A model generated the notes under the pieces. That model saw nothing but the letters and a program-made list of their open reading frames with translations, ran no database searches and was not told where the DNA came from. A program made the position numbers and the translations under genes. From assembly GCF_918797505.1 (NCBI RefSeq), contig NC_092802.1, positions 21,163,883 through 21,227,882 of the forward strand: a DNA stretch of 64,000 nt. Reading direction: 5' to 3'. Below are positions 10,901-22,819 of this stretch, one piece after another (position 1 is the stretch's first letter; every line of letters starts with the position of its first letter). The DNA is from Bemisia tabaci. Taxonomy: Eukaryota; Arthropoda; Insecta; Hemiptera; Aleyrodidae.

Positions 10901-13815
10901 TCAAATCTGAAGAAAATTTTAAAAAAGTATTTTTAACATATTAACCGCAAAGGGCCCAGCTCTCAAAGTTCTCAACATTTTTGGTGAGCAATTTTTATGT
11001 TCTGTCAGTGTCTCAGATTCAACAATTGCCAGAAGTTGTGTAAAGGGTGGGGTGGGAGGGAGTCTAGCGGAGCAGAGTGAACGCTTTACTCAGCTTAAAT
11101 CTCTAAGACCATTACGCTTGCACAGAGTTTACGGAAAATTTTATGTGTGTAACAGAAAATTCAAGGCATGAATGGACCACTAGACAAGGTACGAATTTAA
11201 GCAATCTGATACAAGTTTCTTAACCAGAATTTCACGTAAAACACGATTCGCACAACGAAAATTACTGAAACCAACTCCTAACGAAGATATCAACGTTTTT
11301 ATTTCACATTTGTTACAAGGAATTTCAACTGCCCGCTCACAAGAAACTCAAAGCTCTACGTGAGTCAAATCGCGCACTACAACGGTTTCAGCAAGGTTTT
11401 CAATCTAGCAATGTTCATTTCCCACCATGTGTTGTTCAAACTATAAGCAATTTGCTATAACTGAGCCAAAGCGTCAAGATTGAGGTTGCCAGTTTTTTAT
11501 ATCGCAGAGACTATCATGATAATGTTCAGCGCGTGAATCACGTAGAGCATTGAGTTTTAATGAGCGGGTGGTTTGAATTCACGCATCAGGAATCATTAAA
11601 TATCTTTGTAAGGTGTTGATTTCGGTAATTTTCGTTGTGCGCATCGTGTTTTACGTGCAATTTTGATTAAGAAACATGTATCAGAATGCTGAAATTCGTA
11701 CCTTGTCTAGTGGTCCTTTGTGGGTCATTGGCGTTTAGTGTGTGACTGTCAAAGTTCAAGCAGTTTCCAACTCTGATTTGTTTCAAGTCGACTTTCTTTG
11801 AAATGGTATTTGCCATCGATCTATAACTTGCATTTCCATTTTCTTATTTATTTTTAATTACCTAGTTTAGGTATGCTTCATAACATGAAGTTCACATTTT
11901 ATCAAATGAAATATTTCATTCAACAGCCTCATTTGACTTTATTTCTTACTCTGTATTTAGAAGCCTTTAAAAATTTAAGAAAGAATAATCCAAATGAAAG
12001 AGTTAAGGTTATCGGTAAATTGAATATTTAAGAAATTTTCTGAAGGTGTGTAAACAAAGGCTTAATATCATCGTGTGCCATGCTCTTTCATTCCTCATAA
12101 TTTTAGTTTAGCTCAGTCCCACAAAGACATGTCTAGCCTTTCAGGAAAGTCAATGGGTTGCGGCTGTTTGATAAAAATGCCTCAAAGACTTTCTCTGATC
12201 ACACGCTTTATAAAGTGAAAATCCTCTCTTTTTCTCCGCAGTACGATCCAAGATTTGGGGATGCCTTCTGGAATAGCAGCAAATACTCAATGATGCAGTA
12301 CCTGTATATGATGATGACCAGCTGGGCAATAGTCTGTGATGTCTGGTACTTACCGCCCATGTACCAGGAGCCTGAGGAATCGGCAATAGATTTCGCTAAC
12401 CGAGTGAAGAGAGTCATTGCCAAACAGGGTGGCTTAGTCGACCTTATGTGGTGAGAAAATTACATCATTTATTAAGAGTCCACCGCAAATAAGTTTACGC
12501 ACTTCTAGACTGTCTTGTCATCTTGATACTTGCATTTAATTTTAATGCTAAACTGACATCAGACAATCTCCCATTGTAACATTGTAAAAGTGTAAACTTA
12601 TGTGGCATGGACTTGATGCTAGATGCATAGCTTTTTTCTAGATGTCTCTAGGGAGTTTGTAGAGCTGATTAAGAGGGTGAAATCGTGAGGAAAATGTTAC
12701 CTTAAAAGTGGACCACAAGACAAGTTACGAACAGTGGCGTGGCGTGAATTGCGATGTATCGATGGATCTGTCATTCAAACCTATGGAAAAGGATCGATAT
12801 ATTGATTATCAATCATTTACGCCACACCACTGGTTACAAATTTATCACTTCGATGTATTTAGCCTCTTCTAAATTTCAATTAGAGCAAAATTTTCCAAAC
12901 AAAAATTACTGAAATTAACTTGTAACCAAGACCTCAGTGTTTTTATTCAGCAGTGGTTTTGAAAAATTTGAATTTCCAGCTCACAAGAAAAACTTGAGTC
13001 TATGTGAATCAAATTTTGCACTGCAACGGTTTCGACAAACTTCCTTAACCTAGCGGTGTTTTTTCCCTTCTCATGTTGTTCAACATGCAACAGTACAGTC
13101 AAAGGACCTATATCGAGGTTTTTATATTTAATACTGCAGAGACTGTAATGATAACATTTTTTGTGCGTTTTTACTTAAGTAGATTATGGTCTTTTTTTTT
13201 TATTAGCAGGAAGTCTGAATTTATGTAAAAAAAAAACCTGTTAATATCTTGGTTTGGAAGTAAAAAATTGCACTTATACGTTTTTCTTTTTCTTTTTTTA
13301 CGCACGATAGCAAATTCTGGCAATTTCATCAGTAGGATCGCACTTAAGAATAGTTTTTTTTTTTTTTGTATAGAGATGAAGACAATCTTTTTGTCTAGTA
13401 GATAGGTAAAGTCGTTTCACAAAAATGCCTTCCTACTCTGATACACAGAACTTGTAAACTCAATAAGAAAAATTTAGGAAGGGAAGAAATGTATAGCAAG
13501 CCAAAATGAGGTTAGTGCTCCATAAGGCTCAGTAGACCTTTTTGTTTTTTTAAATTAAGAAGTTTAACTTACAGATGTGGAAAATGCTTATCTTACATCA
13601 GGGAGTTGAATTTATAACTGTTTGATATGAATGTTGTTTTTTATTTGAAATTTTGGTGCTTGAATTTTAGCCCATTCTAATGGTTTATTATGCAATGATC
13701 GCCTACTAATAATCTATTATTTTTCAGGGATGGCCAGCTAAAGCGCATGAAGGCAAAGAAAGAATGGAAAGAAAAACAGCAAGAAGAATACAGCAAACGT
13801 CTGAAAGTTGAGTAA
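4520..13815 (+). CDS. GPAT4: Glycerol-3-phosphate acyltransferase 3/4-like, 8 visible exons, N-terminus missing
   Basis: The spliced product is 492 residues to the stop. The family transfers an acyl chain from acyl-CoA to sn-glycerol-3-phosphate at the ER, the first step of triacylglycerol and phospholipid synthesis. Seen in order: a low-complexity stretch (residues about 20-65), a conserved segment ending AEELK, hydrophobic segments around residues 200-245, acyltransferase motif I NHTSPID (about 290-296), the WFERSEVKDR block, motif III FPEGTCINNTS (about 363-373), YPVAIKY, and the family C-terminus LVDLMWDGQLKR. Exon phases join exactly: 0,0,0,0,2,0,2, stop. The vertebrate family has an extra N-terminal membrane exon ending near 'LLKIF'; I see no such exon in 1-4519, so the start is probably upstream of the window. 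GPAT3 and GPAT4 are not separated in insects, so the symbol is the closest fit. Introns carry MITEs and a dead LINE piece. Confidence 0.93.
5086..5314. mobile_element. Palindromic MITE (CACTGG...CATTGGATCTAGAG family), copy 1
   Basis: Nearly the whole element is one imperfect palindrome: CATTGGATCTAGAGTCCA at the left mirrors TGGACTCTAGATCCAATG at the right, and AAGCTTAAATCAAG lies near the centre. In GPAT intron 1. Confidence 0.85.
5495..5625. repeat. 30-bp minisatellite
   Basis: About four copies of a 30-bp unit (ATCAGGATTTGAGGAAAA then ATTTATCGTAAA). As the unit is a multiple of three, one frame stays open and reads KSGFEEKFIV repeated. Confidence 0.9.
5696..5925. repeat. 24-bp minisatellite
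   Basis: About nine copies of a 24-bp unit beginning AAATCAGGATTTGGAAAT, differing only at one T/C position. Reads KSGFGNIM or the alternative frame EIRIWKYY throughout. Shares ATCAGGATTTG with the 30-bp array, so both probably expanded from one seed. Confidence 0.93.
6596..6742 (+). CDS. GPAT4: GPAT3/4 exon B
   Basis: 49 codons, phase 0 at both ends, acceptor TTTTTACAG, donor AAAGTAATA. It encodes GKRPLSRRCSLDDL through FEAEELK, which aligns with the vertebrate segment ending in 'AEELE' just before 'SWNLL'. Confidence 0.92.
7008..7171. mobile_element. hAT-like MITE (CAGTGGCGTGGCG family), copy 2
   Basis: Left CAGTGGCGAAGCGTGAATGA, right GCATGCCACGCAACTG. Flanks ATTGCCAC and TTTGCCAC are a 7-of-8 target duplication. 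In GPAT intron 2. Confidence 0.78.
7470..7604 (+). CDS. GPAT4: GPAT3/4 exon C (membrane segment)
   Basis: 45 codons, phase 0, acceptor ATGTTACAG, donor GGTGTAAGT. It encodes SWNLLTRTNRHYEFISWRL followed by a hydrophobic stretch (IIWMIGFIFRYTFLLP) that matches the membrane region preceding the catalytic domain in the family. Confidence 0.93.
8226..8459 (+). CDS. GPAT4: GPAT3/4 exon D (acyltransferase motif I)
   Basis: 78 codons, phase 0, acceptor CTCCCAG, donor CTGGTGAGTG. It holds a second hydrophobic stretch (VMWLTICTAIVGYVP) and the catalytic NHxxxxD motif as NHTSPID, where His and Asp form the charge relay of the PlsC/LPLAT family. Confidence 0.95.
9495..9610 (+). CDS. GPAT4: GPAT3/4 exon E (motif II region)
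   Basis: 116 nt, enters in phase 0 and leaves with two bases of an Arg codon; acceptor CTTTCAG, donor AGGTATGT. It encodes IGQCHGGFLGILQRALARAS and then the conserved WFERSEVKDR block. Confidence 0.94.
10250..10570 (+). pseudogene. Degenerate LINE 3' fragment in a GPAT intron
   Basis: A reading frame containing MEVKNDLVFNIMTEQL and MTEERQPKKMLDCVP is clearly related to [16 protein letters not shown] and [15 protein letters not shown] of the complete LINE at 32795-35851, and similarity continues to the element's last codons near 10560. The basic RRRRGRP stretch is destroyed and the frame breaks. An old, 5'-truncated copy in the intron between GPAT exons E and F. Confidence 0.8.
10670..10811 (+). 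CDS. GPAT4: GPAT3/4 exon F (motif III)
   Basis: 142 nt, acceptor GCTTCCAG, donor AAAGTAAGT. It encodes LREHVSNPNNPPILI then FPEGTCINNTSVMQFKKGSF, the substrate-binding motif, and the motif IV block YPVAIK. Confidence 0.95.
11174..11716. mobile_element. Long-TIR element (GGACCACTAGACAAGGTACG), copy 1
   Basis: About 540 bp with TIRs of about 100 bp: GGACCACTAGACAAGG at the left, CCTTGTCTAGTGGTCC at the right, followed inwards by ACACGAT..GCACAACGAAAATTAC. No coding capacity. In the GPAT intron between exons F and G. Confidence 0.85.
12242..12450 (+). CDS. GPAT4: GPAT3/4 exon G
   Basis: 209 nt, acceptor CTCCGCAG, donor ATGTGGTGAGA; leaves with two bases of the Trp codon. It encodes YDPRFGDAFWNSSKYSMMQY, the MMTSWAIVCDVWYLPPM block, and RVIAKQGGLVDLM, all highly conserved in GPAT3/4. 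Confidence 0.95.
12710..13260. mobile_element. Long-TIR element, copy 2, interrupted by a hAT-like MITE
   Basis: GGACCACAAGACAAG starts the element; after the inserted MITE at 12732-12832 similarity to 11174-11716 resumes (AAAAATTACTGAAA, CTCACAAGAAA, CAACGGTTTC). The right end is decayed; its coordinate is approximate. Confidence 0.65.
12732..12832. mobile_element. hAT-like MITE (CAGTGGCGTGGCG family), copy 3, nested
   Basis: Shortened copy. Left CAGTGGCGTGGCGTGAAT, right TTTACGCCACACCACTG, flanked by GTTACGAA and GTTACAAA (7 of 8). Inserted in the long-TIR element. Confidence 0.82.
13728..13815 (+). CDS. GPAT4: GPAT3/4 terminal exon H with stop
   Basis: 88 nt, acceptor TTTTTCAG. It completes the Trp codon, then DGQLKRMKAKKEWKEKQQ and the end LKVE followed by TAA at 13813-13815. 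The charged, coiled-coil-like tail matches the family C-terminus in position and length. Confidence 0.93.
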
Positions 13816-14640
13816 ATGCGCAACGCTCTATTCCAGTGATAAATGTGCCTGAAAACTAGTATAAAGAAGTGTACAGTGTATTTATTTATCGTTTTATTTT
13901 ATTATTTATTCAGCTTCTTGTTTTGTTTGATGTTTTCTTAATTGTATTTACTTACTGGTGGCCAGGTTGTGCCGAAAACTCACCAGACGTCACTCTCATC
14001 CTTGAAAAGTTTCCTTACGTACCCTATTAAAATTTCGTATAAGGGTAAACAATGCGGGTTAAACATAATGAATTGTTAAAGCTTTGCTTTGGTTTTATTT
14101 TATTTGTTTTTTTACTGTTAAGTCGAGTTAAATTTCAAAAATACTTCCAAAAATGAGCAATACTGTTGAAATTACAATGGCAATTGTACTAATATTTTTC
14201 TTAGGGCTCAAGCGCCAAAATCCAATTTTCAAGGAAAACAAAATAAGGTGTGTCATTCGGCATACGTTCTATCTTTTGAGCCCAAAAAATGTATGTTACA
14301 AAAGAACCTACTTTAAAACTTGAAGCTCAGTTTCAATTTGTAATCTTTATTCTTGAACATTTTTTGGGCTGAAAGATTGAACACACATCAAATGGGGTAT
14401 GTATTCCCGTTTCCCTCAAAACTTGGATATAGCGCTCAGGACCTTTGCAAAAATATAATTTCAATTGTGAAATTTTTTATCAAGGAATGTAACGATCCTT
14501 AATGTTTGGCTGAAGCTATTTTTACTTTCTCTATGTTTGTTTGTAGTATGGTTTTTACATAAATTTGTATCCCTGTAAAGAGAGAAGAATCCTTGCGTAT
14601 TTAAACCAAAATTGAGAAGGGAAGTTCATGAATAAATTGA
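13816..14640 (+). other. Probable GPAT3/4 3' UTR with candidate polyadenylation signal
   Basis: AT-rich DNA after the stop codon. A canonical AATAAA sits at 14631-14636 and an ATTAAA variant near 14025. A weak inverted repeat (about 14180-14483, arms sharing the 'GGGCTCAAGCGCC / GGTCCTGAGCGC' type sequence) falls inside. The transcript end is an inference. Confidence 0.4.
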
Positions 14641-16876
14641 GGCTCCATCTCAGCTGATAATTAGAAAAATGCAAGTTAGAAACTAGAACGATCAACTTTC
14701 TTGCATTCTTCTTTTAATGGTCTGAATTCATTTTTTTTACCTATCAATAATTGAATTATTTTAATTGTCGACCTGGTGTATTTTGAAAAATTTTAATTTT
14801 TTTGGCAAATCTAGTTAAGTGATAAATCCGGTGATTTTTGACAAAATCTGAAAACCGTTCACTTTAGCATCTACTTTTCTATTGATTTTTTAAACTTTTT
14901 TTAATTGTTAACATCTTTTTAACTCGATTTTTTTAATTCTGTAGTTTTAATCCTCTTTTTAGTGTTTTCCCTGTTTCTGCAACTTGTAACTTTTGTAAAT
15001 TCAAACTCTCTTTTTATATTGCCCTCTCAGTTTGTATATAATCTAGAAGTGTAGATTATCTAATTTTTTTTAGCGCTGTTTTTGTTAGTCATATTTTTAT
15101 TGTTTTTAATTTTGATCAAGCTCATTTATCGGTGTCTTTTATTTTTAGGAGGGCTGTTCAGAAGTCTTTTCATTCACTAGGCATAATTTTTCTTCCATAT
15201 GGTTGAGGAAAAAATTAAGAATTGGGGGCATTTCTACCTTATTTGCTTTGGATCCATTCTGATTTCTTGGCAAATGACAAAAACTTTGCCGTACTTTTTC
15301 AGACTCAACAAAGTGATTTTAAAATCCTCTGCTAAATCTCTCTCTAGAATATTTTGCTGATTTTCTCTATCGCTTTTGCTTTTAGATCGTTCTAGCTTTC
15401 AATTCATTTAAAGTAACCCCAGAATATTTTGTAACTTTAGTGAACACCAAATCTTTTCACTCAATTTTAATTTTTCGAAAGCTGGTCGCAAGCCATTGTA
15501 AAGTTCTGAACAAAGTTGAGACCATCTCTGGAAAAAGCCTTATCAGCAATATTTAATGAAGAATTATCAGCATTTCTGGCTTAACAATTTTTCTGCACTT
15601 TTATCATTCAACGTTATTAATTAATTGTAATTTATTGTACTTGGAGCTCTTCTTTGTAGATTTTTCAAACATATCAAAAAATTGTATTGAAGACTGGAAA
15701 ACTCAAGAAAATTGGTCAATGAATTGAAAATTATGGCTCTCACAATGCGCACAAACTGAATTCCTTTTGTTACTATGTATGGACGGTGAAATTAGGTAGA
15801 CATGTATTTCGATTTACAGTGTTAAAATCTCATATCGCTACCCTTTTTTTTACCCACTACGGTTAATGATTATATTTTTTAACCTATTACGATTATTGCA
15901 CAAAACTTCCTGTGACTCTGCTGTTCTAACGAAGAATATCCTCACTAAAATTCAAGCAGAAAAGTTGTGTAAAATTCTCTGGAAAAAAGAGTAGCAAGAG
16001 CAGAAAACATACATCATTATAATTGAGATAATTGTCTTTTAAGCCCCTTCACCGATGTATTACAGTACTCTCAGATTTCAATCAGCATTCAGATTTTGAT
16101 GAGAGCATCAAGAGAAGACCAAATTCTTCATTTGAAAATAAATATCTGAACCATTATTTGTGTCTGAAGTTTGAAATTCAAACAGACGAATTTCTGAAAA
16201 TTCTCAATGGAATACATTTAATACAAGTTTTCTATTTTTAATTTCTGGAGATAGAAATGTGGACTAGATTTCAAGATAAACCTACGCATAGGATATCTAT
16301 GCTTACCTAATCCAATAACATTCCCAGCTATCATTACAAACCTATTTTCTCTAAATCTGTATCTGTAACAAAGTACTATTCGGTTTTTTCTTTCATTTGC
16401 CCTGTATTTGATCTAATTAAGTATGTGCTCAGTGAGCTAAAATCACTGAAAATTAGAAAACAAGTGATAAAATGCTCCAACTTCTTAATACAGCTTGACA
16501 TTTACAAGGGCGCTTACACTTCACTTGTTTTTATTCTCATCTAGAAATGTGAGTATAATTGTTTTGTAAGTGTATTGAATTGATCAAGATGTTTTTCTAT
16601 CTTGAATGATAAGTGTTGGATTCATAGTCGTTCTTTAAACCGTTCCTTTGGTTTATATTGTGGTTATGGGAAGTTGAAGGAGATTTTTAACATAGCATCA
16701 CAAGGGCAATTTCATCAGTCTCTAGTCAAATTAAATAGCATAACTTTGGAAATTGACCCTTCATGGAATTTGAATGATTTGCCACCGCAAACAATCATGA
16801 AAACATAAGAAAATTTCTTGCAGGTTTTGAAAATTTTAAGGTAACTCTACATGTACTTTAAAGGTTGTCACAATCA

Positions 16877-16918
<42 letters not shown>

Positions 16919-19900
16919 CACGTTTTTAATTTTTTGTCATAGCAAGTCATTGAAATCCCTTACATGGGCCTATCTTGAAGCTTCATGATTTAATTCGATT
17001 GGAGATTTGTCAAAATTGTTCTATTTTAATGCTTTGTTAAACAGCTCATTAAACCTCTTTCAATCATAATGTGAACCATATGAGACTTTTTAGGGAAGGA
17101 GCTGTCAAAGGAACGGCTACGAATACAGCCCTCAAATTTGCAAAAAGTATCCCCAGTCCTCTCAAAAAAATTAGAGGAGAGTATAAAAAAGAGCATGAAC
17201 TGGAAAGAAATTAATCCAGGAACAAAATCTTGTAGTGAGGTCTTCCTGTACAATAAGATTTTTCAGCTTTTTTGGGGCCTAGAGTTTTGATCACCCTCCA
17301 ACTCTTGTTGTCTCATCAAGCCTCCTCCTGACTCTATAGGATTCGAGGTATCTTCTACCAGTTGACTCTATTATTTCTGGTAGAGCATTAATTTATTAAA
17401 AGGCTGAGCATTTTGTTAATTAGATTTGTTTTAATCTGTACCTTGTTTGTAAATGTGTACTGCAGCAGTTTATTTGTACAGGTTTTTTTGTTTTTATTAA
17501 CATTGTTGTATATCAGAGATGAGATTGAATTGGAGAAGAGTACATTTTTTATTGATAAATTGATTATTTTTCGTAAACTTTGTTTTTCATTGATCTCATA
17601 TTTCCTAACCCATTGACATAAACGACTGGCTGGGAGCCGCCTGAGCTGTGCCGAGTCATTGAATATTAACCGACAAGAAACGCAACATGGTTATGTCTCA
17701 TGGTTTTCCTCTCTTCCCTGTTTCCTCTTCTTCTTTCTCTTTCTTCTCATTCTTTTTGTCTTCTTCTCTTTTCCTTTTCCCTCTCTTTTTTACTCCTTTC
17801 TCTCTCTCAGAGCGGAAATACAAAAAGCCTGCTAAGTCAAAAACAGCGTAAGGGAAGCACTTACATTAATGACCTATTATCGGTGAACAGTGAATGCCCA
17901 TGAGCCCAAATTCAAAGCCAACCTTCATACAGACAAAGAGCAAGCCATTAAAAAATTTGAGCGATTCTGACGAAAGTTACCTTGTCTACAGCAAATCCGT
18001 CAACAAGACATTATGATTATTTTTTGAAGGGATTATTGTGATAAAAGACAAAGGACAGTTTCAGACACTAGTGTTTATTCTTATTCTAAAAACACTTTAC
18101 AAAATAAGTTAGATAGTTGATCTTATGGTATGGTATGTACAGAAATAGGGATCTAAATTAAACAACTTGGTTATAGTCCTTAAGTGAGTCTTTATATAAT
18201 GAGATGAGATACGGAAATAAATCCACAAAAAAACAAATACAAGATGGATGCAGCATTTGAGTATTTTGTGAGAGACTGAAACAAAAACTGACGTTTATGA
18301 ACAAGAATCCCTGAAATTCTCAGGAAAAACTCCATTTTAGTGTTGAAGGACTAGGGTAAGATTAATTCTACAACTCCAAAAAGTCTTCAATTCGCATAGC
18401 GAAACGAGAATTTGAAAGCTTGATATTTAATGACCACACCCTCGCAAAAATGGGCGAGGTCAGGTTAAGGTGAAAATTTAAAAGCTAAAAGTTATTATGT
18501 GCATATTTACAGGTATCAATGGTCAGCCACGGAAAAAAGGGATACTTTCACCCCTCCCCCAAAAATGATGACAGAAGCGCGAGGATAACAGTTTTTACTT
18601 TAAGTCATTGACTGGGAAATTTCCTCGCTATTTGTCCAGTTTTTTCGGAGAGTACTTCATTTTCTGTATTGACTGCAGTAATAAGAAGTTGACTGATACG
18701 CCTATTTGGCAGAAGCTCTACTCCCCCTGAGTAAGAGTTATTATTTTTTTTTTTTTTACTTAAATACTGATAGATTTTGAGATAAAACTAACCCTTCAAG
18801 ATCCTTTTCAAAGGTATGTTGAGAAAAATTTTGCAGCCTCTCTGTTTTTAAACATACCATGGAGTCTTTTTTTATTTATTTTTTTTTTTTTTAAATCTTA
18901 GCTATGTCTGAGTGTCTGAGTCTATTTTGAAGTGATGAGGGGAGGGATGTAGGGGATCATTCACTAAAGTTGAAGGGGAGGTATGCATTTTTTCCAAATT
19001 CATTTTCGGATTTGAGGCCTGCGAGAAGCAGCTTATAGCTACTTTTAAGCCATGAAACCATGCTAACTAGTGTTGAAAGGCTCTTAATTCATATTAAATG
19101 GTAGCGGCGTGGATTCTGAAGTAGAGTCCAGGTGCCCGCCCTTTCCCCTCTGAGCAGCTATCTCATTATCAGTCTTGTTAAATCCATACAATTGATAGGT
19201 TGGTAAAATAGCTGAATTCTAATCATGAAAAATAGTTGGGATTTATATAGATTTTTCAGTGTAAGTAGAAATCAGACTTTGCTTCTATAAATACATCAGA
19301 ATATGCTGTAAACATACAAACTTAGAAGAAAATAAAAAAGAAATACTGATTTGCTTGATTAATAATTGCTCAAAGAAACATCAATCATCTAAGTCTTTTG
19401 ATTTCTTTGTTTTGAAATAGGGCTCATTTTTCTCTTTTTGGTTTGTGAAGAGAAATATAATTGTATGATCAATCTTAAGTAGAGACAATCTAAGTATTGT
19501 TTGTTACTTACATGATGATTGAAACTATTTCACCACTGGATTATGTTGTAAATATCTTTGATCCGAAAACCTCTTATTAAGTTCTGGATGTGTCAATTAA
19601 TTTTGATGACTTGAAGTAATATTGCCTACCATCATTCGATATCTCTTTATACATGCATACTGAACATGCCAATGTCTCATTGCATTTTCAAATTTTAAGA
19701 GATGAAATCGTAAACAAAGATTTGAACATCCTAACTTTAAAAATACGATCTGCCAACGATGAGAATTGGGGTTCCTAAAAAGAGAGCAACATAGAAATGT
19801 GAGTTGATAAGAAATAATTACAATATATACTTAGGAAATAAAGAAACAAACAAATAAATAAAAAAATACAAAAAGGAGAAAACCATACACAGTTCCGGTC

Positions 19901-22292
19901 TCTCTTCCGTGAGACTTCAAAACAATTAAACTTCTGAAAGGAAACAAAATCAATAGGAAGGCCCCTCCATACAACTTATCGCCTGAGAAACACGCCAGCA
20001 TCTCCAATAAACTCTTGACAAATTAATGGAAAAGAATTATCAAACAACCAAATTAATAACAGGTATATACAAAAAAAACTTCTGAAAGTCACTTGTCTCT
20101 CTCTAAAATTTCGGATGAAAAATTGTTCTCCGGAGCGAAATAGGGTTTGTTTTTTTTTCCTCCGCTTCTATGGGTCTCCCATCAGACTCATGCATCAAAA
20201 ATCATTGTAAAATAAACTACTAAAAAGAGCTGGAAAACCCCCGACATTATTCAAAGAACTCAAAATTATCTTCTGTTTCGTTGAATAAAGCATTACTTTC
20301 CGACCAAAGTATCCCAAGCACCATTTAAGCTTTGACGCTATGTTGCTAGACATCCCTAAATTTTTATTTTTTCTTTAAATTGTACACATTCTTTCATGAA
20401 AATTACAGAAAATAATTTTGATGACAAAACAAATATTGGGTAGATAAATTTGCAAGTAATTCTGTTCATTAGTTTTAGAAGTCAGGCAACATAATGCCTC
20501 ATCGTAAATGGCGCTTGTATCAATTCGGGGGAAAGTGACAAAATGCAGTACGACAAAAAGGGAGGAATTTCATTCCTCTTACTTTAGACTGAAAGCTTGT
20601 CTCATTAATCCAATCTTTTTAGAGAAGTATGTTAACATGAATTAAAAACTGTAAGGAAATCGTCCATGTAAAAAGATCATAAAATAAATGCTTGCCAACA
20701 TAAAAAGTAAAAGCTGAAAATTATCACTGTCCATTTAAAAGTTGAAATCAACAAAAGCTCAAGCAAGACTTGGTTTGATGAAAAAGTTGAAAGTGTAAAA
20801 ACGTATATTGATTTTGACGCAAATCATTATGGATTACATCTAAAAGTAGAAAAAAAAATTATGGATGAGTATAGTGAATATGTTATGATTTGAGAATCTA
20901 GTTTGGAAAACTCTGGAGAGATGAGGTAGAACTTGAGGAGATTCTTAAGAACTTTTCCGACAAAATGCAGATCATAATAATCAATGGCGTTTTATAAAAA
21001 CTGAATAACAAAATCAAGGGAAAAAAACCATTAGAATCAGTCGAAAGTTTGAAATACAAGAGATGGCAGTAGTCAATTGATAATTTTAAGTTCAATGGCA
21101 CTTGAAAATAAATCTAGGTCAGTCAATCTAAAAGATCCAACTTGAAAATAAATCTAGTTGAGTTAGTCTAAAAGATCCATACTATGAAAACAGATTTATG
21201 AGACAATTAAAAAGTGGTCTAAATCAAAAACCTTGAATCTGAACTTGTCCGTTCTTTTTTTGAAAAGTTCTTAGAAACTCTCGGAAAGTGTGATTATCGA
21301 GCAGAGAAATTTTGCTCGAGTTAAAGACGTAGCTTAAAAAGTTACACATTGCTAGGTCTATGAGGAAACCTTCATTTGCAAGAAGGCACCCAAGATCAAC
21401 ACAACGGACCAGGAGAAAGCATTTTTTCAGAGAGTAACTATTTCCAAATGAGAATGATGAAATCACTGAAAAGAAAACAAACCCTAGTGCTGTCAAACTG
21501 AGGAAAGGCTGATGTTCCAGAACTCTAGGAACGTAAAAATTTTGAATTTTTTTTCCAATTTTTTAGCGCTACTTTCTCCTAGGAGGGGCTGTAAGTTAAG
21601 GAAAAAGGAATTCCAGTGGTACAAAAATAGTCGGTTGGACAAGAGTCAGTTTTTAAAATCTCACAAAATTATGCACAAAGCTAGTCCGCCCATTTTGGAT
21701 AGCTTTGATCTTCATTTGGCTCCTAAAATAAATGCTAGGGCGCTAGTTTTCATTGTTGATCGAGAGGCGAGTAGCTGCGTTCTCTTATACTTGCATTGCG
21801 ATAGATAAACTGCTTTGAAATTTTGGTTTCTAACTTTATTTCCTGAGCTTGGAGGAACCAAAAAATTTTACACACCTAAATGAGATCTGAAACTTGCGAG
21901 ATGACTGAAATATTTCTTTTAGTCTACTCTCCCATAAAAGTAGCAAAAATGTTTTTCAATTTACTTTGAGGCAGCCTTGAAAAAACCTGATAGGTATTCC
22001 TGCAATGTTTTAAATGCTTGTCAAACATAGAACAATTCAAACATTTTACGGTAATTTCATGTAAATTCACTGTTCTTTCTTACGAAGATTACAAGTTTAC
22101 CAAAAATTGGTTTGGTGATTTAATTAGTTTCAAGAGAACCCAATTTCAAAGAAGAAAATATTACGTGCTACAAAATATACTTTTGATTCTTTCTTGATAG
22201 GAGAAATGTCTAGTGGAAAGCACGGTTTTTGCTGAAGGATAGATGTTGGCATTAAGAAACAATGTTACCCTGAGATAAAAATGCTTTCCCCG
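14641..22292. other. AT-rich intergenic region between GPAT and slit
   Basis: No exon-like reading frame, RNA gene or TIR element that I can support. It holds homopolymer and simple tracts: an A-run of about 36 at 16880-16915, a pyrimidine-rich stretch at 17700-17815, T-runs near 18745 and 18880. An imperfect direct duplication of about 40 bp lies at 21100-21179. The downstream part of the slit 3' UTR probably reaches into the right end. Confidence 0.5.
16880..16915. repeat. Poly-A tract
   Basis: About 36 consecutive A after CAATCAC. Could be a simple repeat or a decayed retroposon tail; no source sequence upstream is recognised. Confidence 0.9.
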
Positions 22293-22411
22293 CAGCCTGA
22301 ATGGTTCGACCCTGGGACAGAGTCGATGGCACGTATGCTATGGCAGGAGCAGATACAGACCAATGCAGACAGACCAGATGACTACGATGAACAAGTGACT
22401 AAACAGCGAAA

Positions 22412-22419
22412 TATGTACA
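22412..22419 (-). promoter_or_regulatory. Pumilio-type element in the slit 3' UTR (candidate)
   Basis: On the slit strand the DNA reads TGTACATA, a match to the Pumilio consensus TGTANATA, about 170 nt past the slit stop and within an AU-rich stretch (ATTTATTTTG). An 8-mer occurs by chance fairly often, so this is only a candidate. Confidence 0.25.
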
Positions 22420-22592
22420 AAATAAATAAAATAATCGAGGATTGCAGATGCGTATACTGCGACCGAGTAGCGTGGCGCACTCACACAAGGGCTTTCGACG
22501 ATCACATGGGGCAGCGCGATTTGGAGCACAGAACTATTCGATTCACTTTTAATTTCGGTGGATTGGGGTTGTTTCTCGGAGGGGCCTGATAG

Positions 22593-22819
22593 TCAGTAAC
22601 ATTTCTTTGTACACGCGCACTTTCGGATTATTTCCACTTCTCTGGTGTAGCGCGTTCCGTCGTTACACACGAGGCGAACTTTGCGTCGCTTGGTTTTCCG
22701 TGGACGACAACAACTGGAGCCGCAGGAACCATCGCACTTGGCCATCTTGAGGGGCTTCCGTGATCGGCATCCGTTCTCAGTGTAATACTCTTTGGTTTGC
22801 ACTTTGTTGCAAGATGGAG
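22593..22819 (-). CDS. slit: slit terminal exon: C-terminal cystine knot and stop
   Basis: 227 nt, acceptor TTTTCTCAG. It encodes [19 protein letters not shown], a basic stretch RPRKTKRRK, and the knot cysteines ending CACTKKCY before TGA at 22593-22595. Standard CTCK dimerisation module of Slit. Confidence 0.96.
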
